Assembly: GCF_038900055.1 (NCBI RefSeq) | Contig: NZ_JBBMQM010000001.1 | Coordinates: forward strand, 620,001 to 684,000 | Source: Henriciella sp. AS95 | Lineage (GTDB): Bacteria > Pseudomonadota > Alphaproteobacteria > Caulobacterales > Hyphomonadaceae | DNA length: 64,000 nucleotides | Direction of reading: 5' to 3' | In this document: in pieces, positions 1 to 7,784 of the stretch | Position numbering within the stretch: the stretch's first letter is position 1 | How the letters are laid out: each line of letters begins with the position of its first letter | Made by a program: the position numbers and the translations under genes | The notes under the pieces: generated by a model | The model's input: only the letters and a program-made list of their open reading frames with translations | What the model was told of the DNA's origin: nothing | The model's database searches: none

Positions 1-642
1 CGGATTGTACGGGTTCACGGCAATGTCCGACCAGCGGGTCAGCTTGCGGCGTTGCTCGAAGGGGAAGTCGAACAGGGTGGCGAGCATCATCGTGGTGAGC
101 TCGATCGAGACATTATCGACCCAGTCAAACGGCTCGCCGACAGGCAGGCTATCGAGAAGACCCTGTGTGCGTGAACGGATAAGCGGCTCGAAATCCTTGA
201 GCATGTTCGGCGCGACGGCCGGTTGGACCGTCTTGCGCTGTTCGGAGTGGCGCGGCTCGTCCATCGCGATGAACATTGGCAATTCAAAATCTTCAAACGG
301 TTCGCCGAGCGTGATGCCGCCATATTCCCAGGACGAGGAAAAGCGCTTGTGATCGATGTCGATCTTCTGGACGTCTTCGTACCGCGTCACTGACCAGTAA
401 GGGCCCGAGAAGCTGTCGGGTGTGTAGTGGAGCGGATCATTGTCGCGCAGCCACTCGAAGAATTTCCAGTGTGCATCGCGGCGCCAGAGTTCCGGGTCGA
501 GAATATCGAATGTGGCCATGTCGACGTCTTCTGGCGAAGGAATCTTCGCGCCAAAGTCGAGATGGAAATCCATAAGCTTGTCGCGTGCCGTGGACTCAGG
601 GCGCTTGAGCTTGTGATCAACGGTTTGGATAGTGTCTGCCAT
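1..642 (-). CDS. CYP153-family cytochrome P450 (5' part, cut by window edge)
   Basis: The first 214 codons of a soluble bacterial P450 that runs off the left edge. The stretches MFIAMDEPRH, SEQRKTV and DWVDNVSIELTT, followed by LATLFDFPF and RRKLTRWSD, are characteristic of the CYP153 group, which hydroxylates medium-chain alkanes and fatty acids at the terminal carbon using ferredoxin and ferredoxin reductase. The I-helix and the haem-binding cysteine loop lie outside the window, so catalytic competence cannot be judged. The start ATG (642-640) has a strong AGGAGG ribosome site a few bases upstream. A perfect 16-bp palindrome lies 78-93 bp upstream. No redox partner gene is visible here. Confidence 0.9.
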   Translation of the reverse strand, partial: MADTIQTVDHKLKRPESTARDKLMDFHLDFGAKIPSPEDVDMATFDILDPELWRRDAHWKFFEWLRDNDPLHYTPDSFSGPYWSVTRYEDVQKIDIDHKRFSSSWEYGGITLGEPFEDFELPMFIAMDEPRHSEQRKTVQPAVAPNMLKDFEPLIRSRTQGLLDSLPVGEPFDWVDNVSIELTTMMLATLFDFPFEQRRKLTRWSDIAVNPYNP

Positions 643-719
643 GATTGCCTCCTGGTATCCCGGTTTTCCGGTGATTATCGTTCCAAGACCAATACTAGCA
701 CGAAGCGAGTTTGAAAACT

Positions 720-735
720 ATGACGCATGCGTCAT
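720..735. promoter_or_regulatory. Perfect 16-bp palindrome upstream of the P450 gene
   Basis: ATGACGCATGCGTCAT reads the same on both strands. It sits between the P450 start (642) and the stop of the DUF2244 gene (743), on the promoter side of the P450 gene. A perfect 8+8 palindrome here is what a dimeric repressor or activator operator looks like. The regulator is unknown. Confidence 0.45.
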
Positions 736-742
736 TTTTTTC

Positions 743-1225
743 TCAATATCGTTCAGCTCGCGCTTTTGTGATGGCAAGCTGCATCGCCTGATGCAGTGAT
801 TTTCGCTCCCTTGGTGTCAGGAAACGGCCGATCACATAGGCCAGTTGGCCGTGTGCGAGACGTATTTCGCTGGGACGCCGGTCAGGGTAGACGAGCGACA
901 GCCGCGTGAAGGCCGTTGGCAGGCTCACCCTTTTCAGCTCATGCCCGGGCCGGCTGTGCTCCAGCGTGATGTCTTCAGCCGTGATCCGCACCGAGGTTTC
1001 TTCCTTGAGATTCTGAAAATTCTTCCGGAAGGCGAACCAGATCGCGAGGGCATCAAGGCCGAACCATCCGATGACGGGAAAGGCGCCCATGGACAGGAAC
1101 AGCATGCCGCCGAGAAAACTCATCGCCCCGACAAGGCCCATGATGATCATGAAGGCCCTTGGGCTGAGCGCCACATTGGGCTTCAGCGTTGCATCGAAGT
1201 AAATTGTCGAGCCAACCTGTTCCAT
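743..1225 (-). CDS. DUF2244 integral membrane protein
   Basis: A 160-residue protein with two adjacent hydrophobic segments (about residues 20-62, including FMIIMGLVGAMSFLGGMLFL) and a soluble C-terminal half with the pattern EDITLEHSRPG and SEIRLAHGQLAYVIGRFLTPRER. This is the DUF2244 pattern common in alphaproteobacteria, where the gene is often beside nth as it is here. The function is unknown. I chose the ATG at 1225 because the protein begins with the family-like MEQVGSTIYFDATL. An upstream in-frame start would overlap the divergent nth gene. The ribosome site is weak. Confidence 0.75.
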   Translation of the reverse strand: MEQVGSTIYFDATLKPNVALSPRAFMIIMGLVGAMSFLGGMLFLSMGAFPVIGWFGLDALAIWFAFRKNFQNLKEETSVRITAEDITLEHSRPGHELKRVSLPTAFTRLSLVYPDRRPSEIRLAHGQLAYVIGRFLTPRERKSLHQAMQLAITKARAERY

Positions 1226-1304
1226 ACGTCCGAAATTAGTCACGGCGCGCCAATCGGCAAGTGAAGCCTTGATTAGGTTTGTGCGGCATTTACACCGCTT
1301 GGCC

Positions 1305-2027
1305 ATGGCAAAGACACCAACCCCCCGAAAGAAAAAGCGCCGATCGCCGACGCTTGGCCCGGAAAAGACCGCCCAGCTCTATGCGGCGCTGGCTGAGGAC
1401 CGCCCCGCGCCCAAGACTGAACTCGACTACCACAACCCCTATACGCTGGTCGTCGCTGTCGCGCTGTCTGCGCAGGCCACCGATGTGGGCGTCAACAAGG
1501 CGACGAAGAAACTGTTCGAGATTGCTGACACGCCGCAGAAGATGCTCGAGCTCGGCGAGGAAGGGGTCGCGACCCATATCAAGACGATCGGACTCTGGCG
1601 CAACAAGGCGAAGAATGTCATCGCGCTGAGCCAGCTCCTTGTCGATGAATTTGGCGGCAAGGTGCCCGAGACGCGGGACGAGCTGACCCGCCTGCCGGGT
1701 GTCGGACGCAAGACGGCCAATGTCGTCCTGAACGAAGCGTTCGGGCATGAGACAATTGCCGTCGACACTCACATCTTCCGGGTCTCGAACCGGACAGGTC
1801 TCGCCCCCGGCAAGACGCCTGACGAGGTTGAGGAACAGCTCGAACGCGTCACCCCGCCGGAGTTCAAGAAAGGCGCGCATCACTGGCTGATCCTGCATGG
1901 CCGTTACACCTGCGTGGCGCGCAAGCCGAAATGCTGGGACTGCGTGATCGCGGATATCTGCAAGTTCAAGGACAAGACGCCCGACCCAGCAAGGAAAACA
2001 TCCTCGCTCGGGCCGAAGGGGCCTTGA
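1305..2027 (+). CDS. nth: Endonuclease III (DNA glycosylase/AP lyase)
   Basis: Base-excision repair enzyme that removes oxidised pyrimidines and nicks the abasic site. The helix-hairpin-helix LPGVGRKTANVV (residues 130-141) carries the catalytic lysine K136, and the catalytic aspartate is D154 in VDTHIFRV. The C-terminal 4Fe-4S cluster loop is intact: C203-x6-C210-x2-C213-x5-C219. The length, 240 residues, is normal for the family. A short lysine/arginine-rich N-terminal tail (TPRKKKRR) precedes the core. An in-frame TTG exists at 1269, but ATG 1305 gives the expected N-terminus. It is divergent from the DUF2244 gene, with 79 bp between them. Confidence 0.96.
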   Translation: MAKTPTPRKKKRRSPTLGPEKTAQLYAALAEDRPAPKTELDYHNPYTLVVAVALSAQATDVGVNKATKKLFEIADTPQKMLELGEEGVATHIKTIGLWRNKAKNVIALSQLLVDEFGGKVPETRDELTRLPGVGRKTANVVLNEAFGHETIAVDTHIFRVSNRTGLAPGKTPDEVEEQLERVTPPEFKKGAHHWLILHGRYTCVARKPKCWDCVIADICKFKDKTPDPARKTSSLGPKGP

Positions 2028-2103
2028 GCGCAACTATCGCTGAAGTCTGGAATTCATCCTTCGGTTTAAGGCTGTCTTCACGCGTGAAGGCTATTCCGGC
2101 CAA

Positions 2104-3123
2104 ATGCAGATATCCCGATCCAATGTCCTTCTTGTCGCGCTGGCCCTACCGGCAATGATCGTTTCGTCCGGCTGCACAAGAGAGCCGAACGGATCGCCGG
2201 GCGACAAACGATCCTCCATCGCTGAATATCGCGAGCAATGTATGTCTGGCGAAGTGATGGTCTGCAGACGTCTCAACAGTACATATTGGGCCAAAATAGA
2301 GCTTCAGGAAGCGGCAGCACAACAGACCCAGCGCCGCGGAGACGTCGAGGTGCAGGGCTGGAAGGTCAGCCGATTGAGCAAAGATCTGTTTCCCAGAGAA
2401 GACTTGAGTGCGGTCCGGATTGCTATTCAGGATGCCTGCGATGCAGGCGTCGTCGAAGCTTGCCGCTTCTCTGCCGAAATTTGGACATTGCAGGATGGCC
2501 GGAAGCGTCCGCGCTTTTCCGGCGTGGTTCAGGATTACAATCTGGGCCTTGAATACAAGATGAAGGGCTGCGCCTTAGGCGACTATTATGCCTGCCTAGA
2601 TGCGGGACGAAACTACTGCAACGGCATGTATGTTACTTCTCGCGGCGCGTCCGACGACCAGAGGCAAGATTGTCTTCAACGCCAGGCTAAGGTGCGAACC
2701 TTCTTTGCGGACCGCTGTGACGAGAATGACGGACTGGCCTGCTATAATTTGGCAGGGCTACACGTGAACTTCGGCGGAAATTTCTGGGATAGCTTCAGAC
2801 TTGAGCCAAAGATCGAGAAGGCCAAAGTGCTTCTGGAAAAAGGATGCAAGCTGGGTGACTGGGATTCCTGCTTCATCGCGGCCAAGTTGTACGCGGAGGG
2901 TAAAGAGTTTGCGCAAGACCAAGCGCTAGCGAAAGACTACTACGAGCGCGGTTGCGACACCGGAGACCCCAAGGCTTGTCACAGGATGTTTCAGCTTTCG
3001 TCCCGCGAAGGGGAAGACGAACTGGCTGAAACCTACAAGATTCGCGCTTGCGCGCTGAAGCAGTCGCCATTGACGCGAGTTCGAATGCGCGAACCGGCGC
3101 TAGACGTTATTTGCGACACGTGA
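2104..3123 (+). CDS. Cysteine-rich Sel1-repeat lipoprotein
   Basis: A 339-residue exported protein. The N-terminus is a lipoprotein signal (hydrophobic LLVALALPAMIV, then lipobox SSGC at about residue 24). The body contains repeated pairs of the form GC..GD..AC: CDAGVVEAC, GCALGDYYAC, CDENDGLAC, GCKLGDWDSC and GCDTGDPKAC. These are Sel1-like repeats of the disulphide-linked type known from Helicobacter cysteine-rich proteins. Such proteins usually act as periplasmic protein-protein scaffolds. The substrate is unknown. The gene stands alone between nth and regA. Its 3' end overlaps a decayed reading frame on the other strand. Confidence 0.75.
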   Translation: MQISRSNVLLVALALPAMIVSSGCTREPNGSPGDKRSSIAEYREQCMSGEVMVCRRLNSTYWAKIELQEAAAQQTQRRGDVEVQGWKVSRLSKDLFPREDLSAVRIAIQDACDAGVVEACRFSAEIWTLQDGRKRPRFSGVVQDYNLGLEYKMKGCALGDYYACLDAGRNYCNGMYVTSRGASDDQRQDCLQRQAKVRTFFADRCDENDGLACYNLAGLHVNFGGNFWDSFRLEPKIEKAKVLLEKGCKLGDWDSCFIAAKLYAEGKEFAQDQALAKDYYERGCDTGDPKACHRMFQLSSREGEDELAETYKIRACALKQSPLTRVRMREPALDVICDT

Positions 3124-3249
3124 TTTCAGTGCCTGCCGCTTTAACGGCCAGCTCAGGCTGTAGCGCAGCGACAGGAAATAGTCATAGCTGCGGTTGATGC
3201 CTTAAATGCCTTCTGGCGCGCCGACATTGGCTTCGACGCGCCAGAATTC
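3100..3249 (-). pseudogene. Remnant of an outer-membrane beta-barrel protein C-terminus
   Basis: Read on the minus strand, this stretch encodes EFWRVEANVGAPEGI, then an in-frame TAA (3204-3202), then GINRSYDYFLSLRYSLSWPL. Alternating aromatic/hydrophobic segments of this kind are typical of the last strands of outer-membrane barrels. A TGA (3252-3250) closes the frame upstream, so no intact gene remains. It lies directly downstream of regA and partly under the end of the Sel1 gene. The parent family cannot be named from so little sequence. The call rests on sequence character only. Confidence 0.4.
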
Positions 3250-3264
3250 TCATGAGGTAAAGAG

Positions 3265-3837
3265 CTAACGCGGCGCCCGCTTGGCCAGGATGCGCTGCAA
3301 TGTCCGGCGATGCATGTTCAGACGGCGGGCCGTTTCCGAGACATTGTGATTGCAGAGCTCATAGACCCGCTGAATGTGCTCCCAGCGGACGCGGTCGGCA
3401 GACATCGGGTTTTCCGGCGGCTCCGGTAGCCCGTCTCCGCTATTGACCAGCGCGCGAACGATGTCTTCGACTTCCGCAGGTTTGGCGAGATAGTCGACGG
3501 CGCCCGCTTTCACAGCAGCAACCGCGGTCGCAATTGCGCCGTACCCTGTCAGGATGACGGCGCGTGCTTCCGGACGGAAACGGTGCAGAACCTCCACGAC
3601 ATCAAGGCCAGACCCATCTTCAAGGCGCAGGTCCAGCACGGCAAAGGCCGGTGGGTTCATCCGCGCAATGTCCTTGGCCTCGGCCGCCGATGAAACAGCC
3701 GATACCAGAAAGCCACGCTGCGTCAGGGCGCGCGCCAGGCGTTGCAGGAAAGGGCCGTCATCATCGAGAACCAGGCAGGTGCGGTCTTCGACATCCTTCA
3801 AGGATTCATGAAGTTTTACGGTGACATTATAGTCCAT
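3265..3837 (-). CDS. regA: RegA/ActR/PrrA-type response regulator
   Basis: DNA-binding partner of RegB in the global redox system of alphaproteobacteria. The receiver domain occupies about residues 18-130, with an acidic pocket (LDDDG) and phospho-acceptor aspartate in AVLDLRL (about residue 69), a conserved T in ILTGYG and K in LAKPAE. The C-terminal Fis-type helix-turn-helix is the characteristic RegA end: NVSETARRLNMHRRTLQRIL. At 190 residues it matches family length. The ATG at 3837 follows the regB stop by two bases, with GGAG eight bases upstream. An in-frame TTG lies at 3843. It is cotranscribed with regB, so kinase and regulator are coupled. Confidence 0.94.
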   Translation of the reverse strand: MDYNVTVKLHESLKDVEDRTCLVLDDDGPFLQRLARALTQRGFLVSAVSSAAEAKDIARMNPPAFAVLDLRLEDGSGLDVVEVLHRFRPEARAVILTGYGAIATAVAAVKAGAVDYLAKPAEVEDIVRALVNSGDGLPEPPENPMSADRVRWEHIQRVYELCNHNVSETARRLNMHRRTLQRILAKRAPR

Positions 3838-3839
3838 GA

Positions 3840-5237
3840 TCAAGTCTCCACTGCCGGGTTATTTATCTGTATCCGGTCAGATTCCAAGCTTTCGAGTGCT
3901 GTTCGTGGCCAAACGGCCTGCACAATTGCGCCGTGTCTCGGCGGGTAACGGTTGCGAGTCGCGATGCGTCCGCCCGTTCGTTCGATCAAAGTTTTAGCAA
4001 TAAAGAAGCCAAGCCCCATGTCGCCGCCGCCGAGATGCGCCTCGCCGCGCTGGGACACATAAGGCTCGCCAAGCTTGGGCATGACGTCGGCAGCGAAGCC
4101 CGGCCCGTCATCGGAAATCGTCACCATGAACTGCCGATCCGTCCAGCTGGCGACGGCGCGGACCTGGCTGTCGGCAAAGCTGACGGCGTTCTCGATGAAG
4201 GCGCCAAGCGCGTGCAGCACTTCCGGACTTCGGCGGATCATCGGGACGCGCGGCTCGCCATTATCGCCGGGAGAGTAGGTCACGTTCAGTTCCACGCCGA
4301 GGCCCTTGAACGGCGCTGCGGCCTCTTCGACCAGGCTGGATAGCGGCATGTTCGCGTGGACAATGTCCTGCGCCTCACGGGATTTCGACAGCTTGCCGAG
4401 GATTTCGCGGCATCTGTCAGCCTGTTCGGCAATGAGGTGGATATCCTCAAAGCGCGGATCGTCGCGGTCAAACTCCGCGTTCAGCTCCTTGGCGACGAGG
4501 TGGATGGTGGCGAGCGGCGTGCCCAGTTCATGTGCCGTCATGGCGGACATGGCGCCGAGCGCTGAAAGCCGCTGTTCACGGGCCATCACGACCGATGCTG
4601 CATCGAGCGCCCGTACCAGGCGCGCCTCGTCCTCGCTGAGACGCAGCGAAGACGTCGCGAAAAAGACAATGCCGATGACAAGCGCTGCGAAATGCCCCCA
4701 TTCAAAAAGAGGCGGCAGGGTGAAGATCTCGCCTTCGCTCCAGGGCAAGTCAAAGGCCAGCGCTGGCATCAGGGCTGCGCAGGAGGCCGCAAAGATGGCG
4801 ATGGCAACGGAGTAGCGCCGCCTCAGGCTGGTCGCTGCCACAGTTACGGGTGCGATCAGGAACAGCAGGAAGGGATTCGACAGCCCGCCCGTCAGGCCAA
4901 GCAGGACGGCCAGCTGCATTGTGTCAAAGGCCAGCTGCAAGGCTGCTTCCCACCCTTTCAGCAAGACCTGCTCGCGAATGGTGATCGACAGGAAGACATT
5001 CAGCCATGCAGATGCGGCTATCGTGGTGAGGCACCAGGCGAGCGGTAAGTCAAAGCCGAGACGGAACTGGACGAACAGCACAGCCAGCGTTTGTCCCAGC
5101 ACCGCCAGCCAGCGCAGCGTGACAAGCGTGCGCAGGCGGGCCCGGCCACGGGCCGCGTCGACGCCGGCAAGCCCTGTGGGTAGCAGGCTGTAGAGCGCCT
5201 GCTCGAGCCCCTCTCTGGTGGCGTGTGTGTCTTCCAT
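3840..5237 (-). CDS. regB: RegB/PrrB-type redox sensor histidine kinase
   Basis: Membrane sensor kinase of 465 residues. Six hydrophobic segments (residues about 38-195) contain the quinone-binding signature GGLSNPF (117-123) followed by LLFLIAPVTVAA. The H-box is MTAHELGTPLATIH with phospho-acceptor H236. C276 in QADRCREIL matches the position of the redox-active cysteine known in Rhodobacter RegB. The ATPase domain has ENAVSFA (N box), DDGPGF and GLGFFIAKTL. RegB is held off by oxidised quinone and cysteine oxidation, and phosphorylates RegA when respiration is reduced. It is the first gene of the pair, divergent from senC 72 bp away. Confidence 0.94.
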   Translation of the reverse strand: MEDTHATREGLEQALYSLLPTGLAGVDAARGRARLRTLVTLRWLAVLGQTLAVLFVQFRLGFDLPLAWCLTTIAASAWLNVFLSITIREQVLLKGWEAALQLAFDTMQLAVLLGLTGGLSNPFLLFLIAPVTVAATSLRRRYSVAIAIFAASCAALMPALAFDLPWSEGEIFTLPPLFEWGHFAALVIGIVFFATSSLRLSEDEARLVRALDAASVVMAREQRLSALGAMSAMTAHELGTPLATIHLVAKELNAEFDRDDPRFEDIHLIAEQADRCREILGKLSKSREAQDIVHANMPLSSLVEEAAAPFKGLGVELNVTYSPGDNGEPRVPMIRRSPEVLHALGAFIENAVSFADSQVRAVASWTDRQFMVTISDDGPGFAADVMPKLGEPYVSQRGEAHLGGGDMGLGFFIAKTLIERTGGRIATRNRYPPRHGAIVQAVWPRTALESLESDRIQINNPAVET

Positions 5238-5309
5238 CAGCTCCCTGCGACCCTGTGTGCGGCAGTTTGCACCTTGCCGCGCCTAGTGGCCAGTCGCATA
5301 CCTTCGTGC

Positions 5310-5945
5310 ATGCGTATGATCCACACTTTAATGCTTTCCGCTGCAGCACTCGGCCTCACCGCGTGTGGTGGCGGCGATGAAAGCGCGACCTCAAATGTCA
5401 CGGCAACGGCCGGCGGTGCACAGGCGTCCTGTACGACGCGAGCCTATGAGGAGATAGGCGGGCCATTTGAGCTCACCAACCATCTCGGGGAGCGCGTGAC
5501 CGAGCAGGACTATCTCGGCAAGCCGACCCTTATCTATTTCGGCTTCACCTTTTGCCCGGATGTCTGTCCTTCAACGCTGGTCGGTATCGCGAATGCCTAC
5601 AAGAAGCTGCCCGAAGGCGTTGAGCCGCCGCGTACGGTGCTGATTTCCATCGACCCTGAGCGCGACACGCCGGAACAGCTGGCGAGCTATGTCGCCAGCA
5701 ATGCCTTCCCCGACGGCCTGATCGGACTGACCGGCAGTGAAGAAGACATCGAGAAAGTGGCTGACGAATTCGTCGTCGGCTACAATAAGGTCGAGACGCC
5801 TGACAGCCTCGCCGGCTACACGATGGATCACACCTCCTTGCTCTATCTGATGGACGAGAACTGGAAGCTGAAGACGTTCTTCGCCGAGGCAAATACCAAT
5901 CCAGATGATATGGCGGCCTGCCTCGGAACGCTGCTTGGCTCCTGA
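5310..5945 (+). CDS. senC: SenC/PrrC (SCO1 family) copper-binding lipoprotein
   Basis: Thioredoxin-fold protein of 211 residues that delivers copper to cytochrome c oxidase. It has a lipoprotein signal (LSAAALGLTAC, cysteine at residue 19), the copper-binding CxxxC in FTFCPDVCPSTLVG, and the third ligand histidine in YTMDHTSLLYLMD. In Rhodobacter this gene is part of the regB/senC/regA cluster. The same association holds here, with senC divergent from regB-regA. ATG 5310 is preferred because it begins directly with the signal peptide. The longer frame from 5223 would run through the divergent promoter region. Confidence 0.92.
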   Translation: MRMIHTLMLSAAALGLTACGGGDESATSNVTATAGGAQASCTTRAYEEIGGPFELTNHLGERVTEQDYLGKPTLIYFGFTFCPDVCPSTLVGIANAYKKLPEGVEPPRTVLISIDPERDTPEQLASYVASNAFPDGLIGLTGSEEDIEKVADEFVVGYNKVETPDSLAGYTMDHTSLLYLMDENWKLKTFFAEANTNPDDMAACLGTLLGS

Positions 5946-5976
5946 ATCCATTTGCAATCTGGTATAAAGATCGCAT

Positions 5977-5993
5977 ATGTTGCAGTGCAACAT
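5977..5993. promoter_or_regulatory. Perfect TGC-rich palindrome in the phaZ leader
   Basis: ATGTTGCA-G-TGCAACAT is a perfect 8+1+8 inverted repeat that ends 14 bases before the phaZ start. Its TTGCA/TGCAA core resembles the TGC-rich sites bound by the PHA-responsive repressor PhaR in alphaproteobacteria (comparison from memory). The position would allow a repressor to block the promoter or early elongation. Confidence 0.55.
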
Positions 5994-6007
5994 GATGGGA
6001 TCGTATA

Positions 6008-7243
6008 GTGCTCTATTCACTCGTTGAAATGAATCGCGCGGCGATGGCGCCTTTACGGCTGCACGCCAAAGCCACAAATTCTATCTGGTCTTCGCCGGTT
6101 AACCCGCTTCGCGAAACGCAATTTGCGAAGTCCGTTTCTGCGGCCTCGAAAGTGTTCGAGCGCGCCACGCGGTTTTATGGCAAGCCAGAATGGCAGATCG
6201 CGTCCACCGAAATCAAGGGCAAGGAACACGCCGTTGAGCCAACCACAGTGTGGGCGACGCCGTGGTGCCAGCTGGTTCACTTCAATACCGAGAATGTCGC
6301 GCCTGATCGTCCGCAGCTGCTGATCACTGCGCCGCTATCGGGCCATTACGCGACCCTTCTGCGCGGTACCGTCGAAGCCTTCCTGCCAACCCATGAGGTT
6401 TACATCACCGATTGGACGGACGCCCGGATGGCACCGGTCTGGCTCGGCCGGTTCGATCTCGACGATTATATCGATCACACCCGCATGATGCTGGAATATC
6501 TTGGCGCAGGCGCACATGTGCTGGCTGTCTGCCAGCCCGGACCGCCTGTCCTCGCGGCCATTTCGATGATGGCCGAGGATGGGTCCGAGGCGCTGCCGGC
6601 CACGATGACCTATATGGGGTCGCCCATTGACGCGCGGCGTTCGCCGACAGTGCCGAACCGCCTGTCCGAAGAGCGCAGCCTGGACTGGTTCCGGTCCAAG
6701 ATGATCCATACGGTTCCACCGCCCTGGCCGGGGGCGTTCCGCCGGGTCTATCCGGGCTTCATCCAGCTGACCTCCTTCATGCACATGAACTGGGACCGCC
6801 ATGTCGATGCGCAGGCCCGTTTCTTCGACCACCTGGTTGAGGGTGATGGCGACGGCGCGGACAAGCACAAATCCTTCTATGACGAATACCTCGCCGTGCT
6901 GGACCTGACCGAAGAATTCTACATCCAGACGATTGAGCGTGTGTTCCAGAAATGCCTGCTGGCACGGGGTGAATACCGCTACCGCGATGAGCGCCTCGTC
7001 AAGCCGGGCTTCATCGAGACGGTTGGACTGATGACGGTCGAAGGCGAACTGGACGACATTTCGGGCATCGGTCAGACGCAGGCCGCGCACGATCTCTGCA
7101 CCAGTATTCCGGACGCGATGAAAGCCGATTATGTGCAGCCCGGTGTTGGCCACTATGGCGTGTTCAACGGCTCGCGATTCCGCGATGAGATCGTCCCGCG
7201 CGTCATCGACTTCCAGAAGAAAGTCACCAAGAAAAAGAAATAG
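6008..7243 (+). CDS. phaZ: Intracellular polyhydroxyalkanoate depolymerase
   Basis: Cytoplasmic enzyme that mobilises stored PHB granules to hydroxybutyrate oligomers. The N-terminus MLYSLVEMNRAAMAPLRL is the hallmark of the family. The nucleophile is a cysteine rather than a serine, C175 in AVCQPGPP. The likely acid and base lie in the C-terminal half, with the histidine in QPGVGHYGVFNG. The length is 411 residues, normal for the i-PHB depolymerase group. The start is GTG at 6008. The C-terminus is lysine-rich (KKVTKKKK). No phaC, phaR or phasin gene lies in the window, so it is a stand-alone unit controlled through the palindrome in its leader. Confidence 0.93.
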   Translation: MLYSLVEMNRAAMAPLRLHAKATNSIWSSPVNPLRETQFAKSVSAASKVFERATRFYGKPEWQIASTEIKGKEHAVEPTTVWATPWCQLVHFNTENVAPDRPQLLITAPLSGHYATLLRGTVEAFLPTHEVYITDWTDARMAPVWLGRFDLDDYIDHTRMMLEYLGAGAHVLAVCQPGPPVLAAISMMAEDGSEALPATMTYMGSPIDARRSPTVPNRLSEERSLDWFRSKMIHTVPPPWPGAFRRVYPGFIQLTSFMHMNWDRHVDAQARFFDHLVEGDGDGADKHKSFYDEYLAVLDLTEEFYIQTIERVFQKCLLARGEYRYRDERLVKPGFIETVGLMTVEGELDDISGIGQTQAAHDLCTSIPDAMKADYVQPGVGHYGVFNGSRFRDEIVPRVIDFQKKVTKKKK

Positions 7244-7256
7244 GAGGAGCCGTCGG

Positions 7257-7742
7257 CTATTCGCCGACAGCGCGCACCTCTGCCTCTGCTTCGAGCGTCA
7301 GCGGCTCGTCGCGGCCGTCCACGTCAAAATAAAGGGTGACGTTGGCGACATCACCGGCCGCCAGACCTGGCTCCAGGCCGAAGAACATCAAATGGTCACC
7401 GCCGCGATCGAGGTCGAGCGTTTCGCCATCGCCAATGTCCCAGCCATCTACAGGGCGCATTTTCATCGTGCCCTCATCCATCGACATGGTGTGCGTTTCG
7501 ACGGACGAGGCGACCTCACTGGTCGCACCGGTCAAGCGCACATCGCCGCCATTTGCCGTGATCTCGATGCCGCCCATTGTGACATCACGCCCGCCGATCG
7601 GGGCCATGATGAAGGCGTCGGTATAGGATAGGACAGGACCGTCCGCAGCAGGCGTCGCTTCTGTCTCTGACGGCTCGGAGGCCTGGCTGCAGGCAGCGAG
7701 AAAAAGCGGGATGGCAGCAAATCCGAGAATGAAGTGTTTCAT
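7257..7742 (-). CDS. PCu(A)C periplasmic copper chaperone
   Basis: A 161-residue exported protein with a lipoprotein-type signal (LFLAAC, cysteine at residue 18). The copper(I)-binding pattern of the family is present: H and M in SVETHTMSM, then methionines in GTMKMRP, and H-x-M in GGDHLMFFGL. PCu(A)C proteins hand Cu(I) to the CuA/CuB sites of cytochrome oxidases, often together with SCO proteins. A senC gene lies 1.3 kb away, so the two may serve the same oxidase. It faces phaZ tail to tail, 13 bp apart, and is followed on the same strand as trpS-murJ-glnD. Confidence 0.88.
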   Translation of the reverse strand: MKHFILGFAAIPLFLAACSQASEPSETEATPAADGPVLSYTDAFIMAPIGGRDVTMGGIEITANGGDVRLTGATSEVASSVETHTMSMDEGTMKMRPVDGWDIGDGETLDLDRGGDHLMFFGLEPGLAAGDVANVTLYFDVDGRDEPLTLEAEAEVRAVGE

Positions 7743-7784
7743 AGCTGAAGGCCTCTTGTTTGAAGGGTCTATCGTCTGCCGAAT

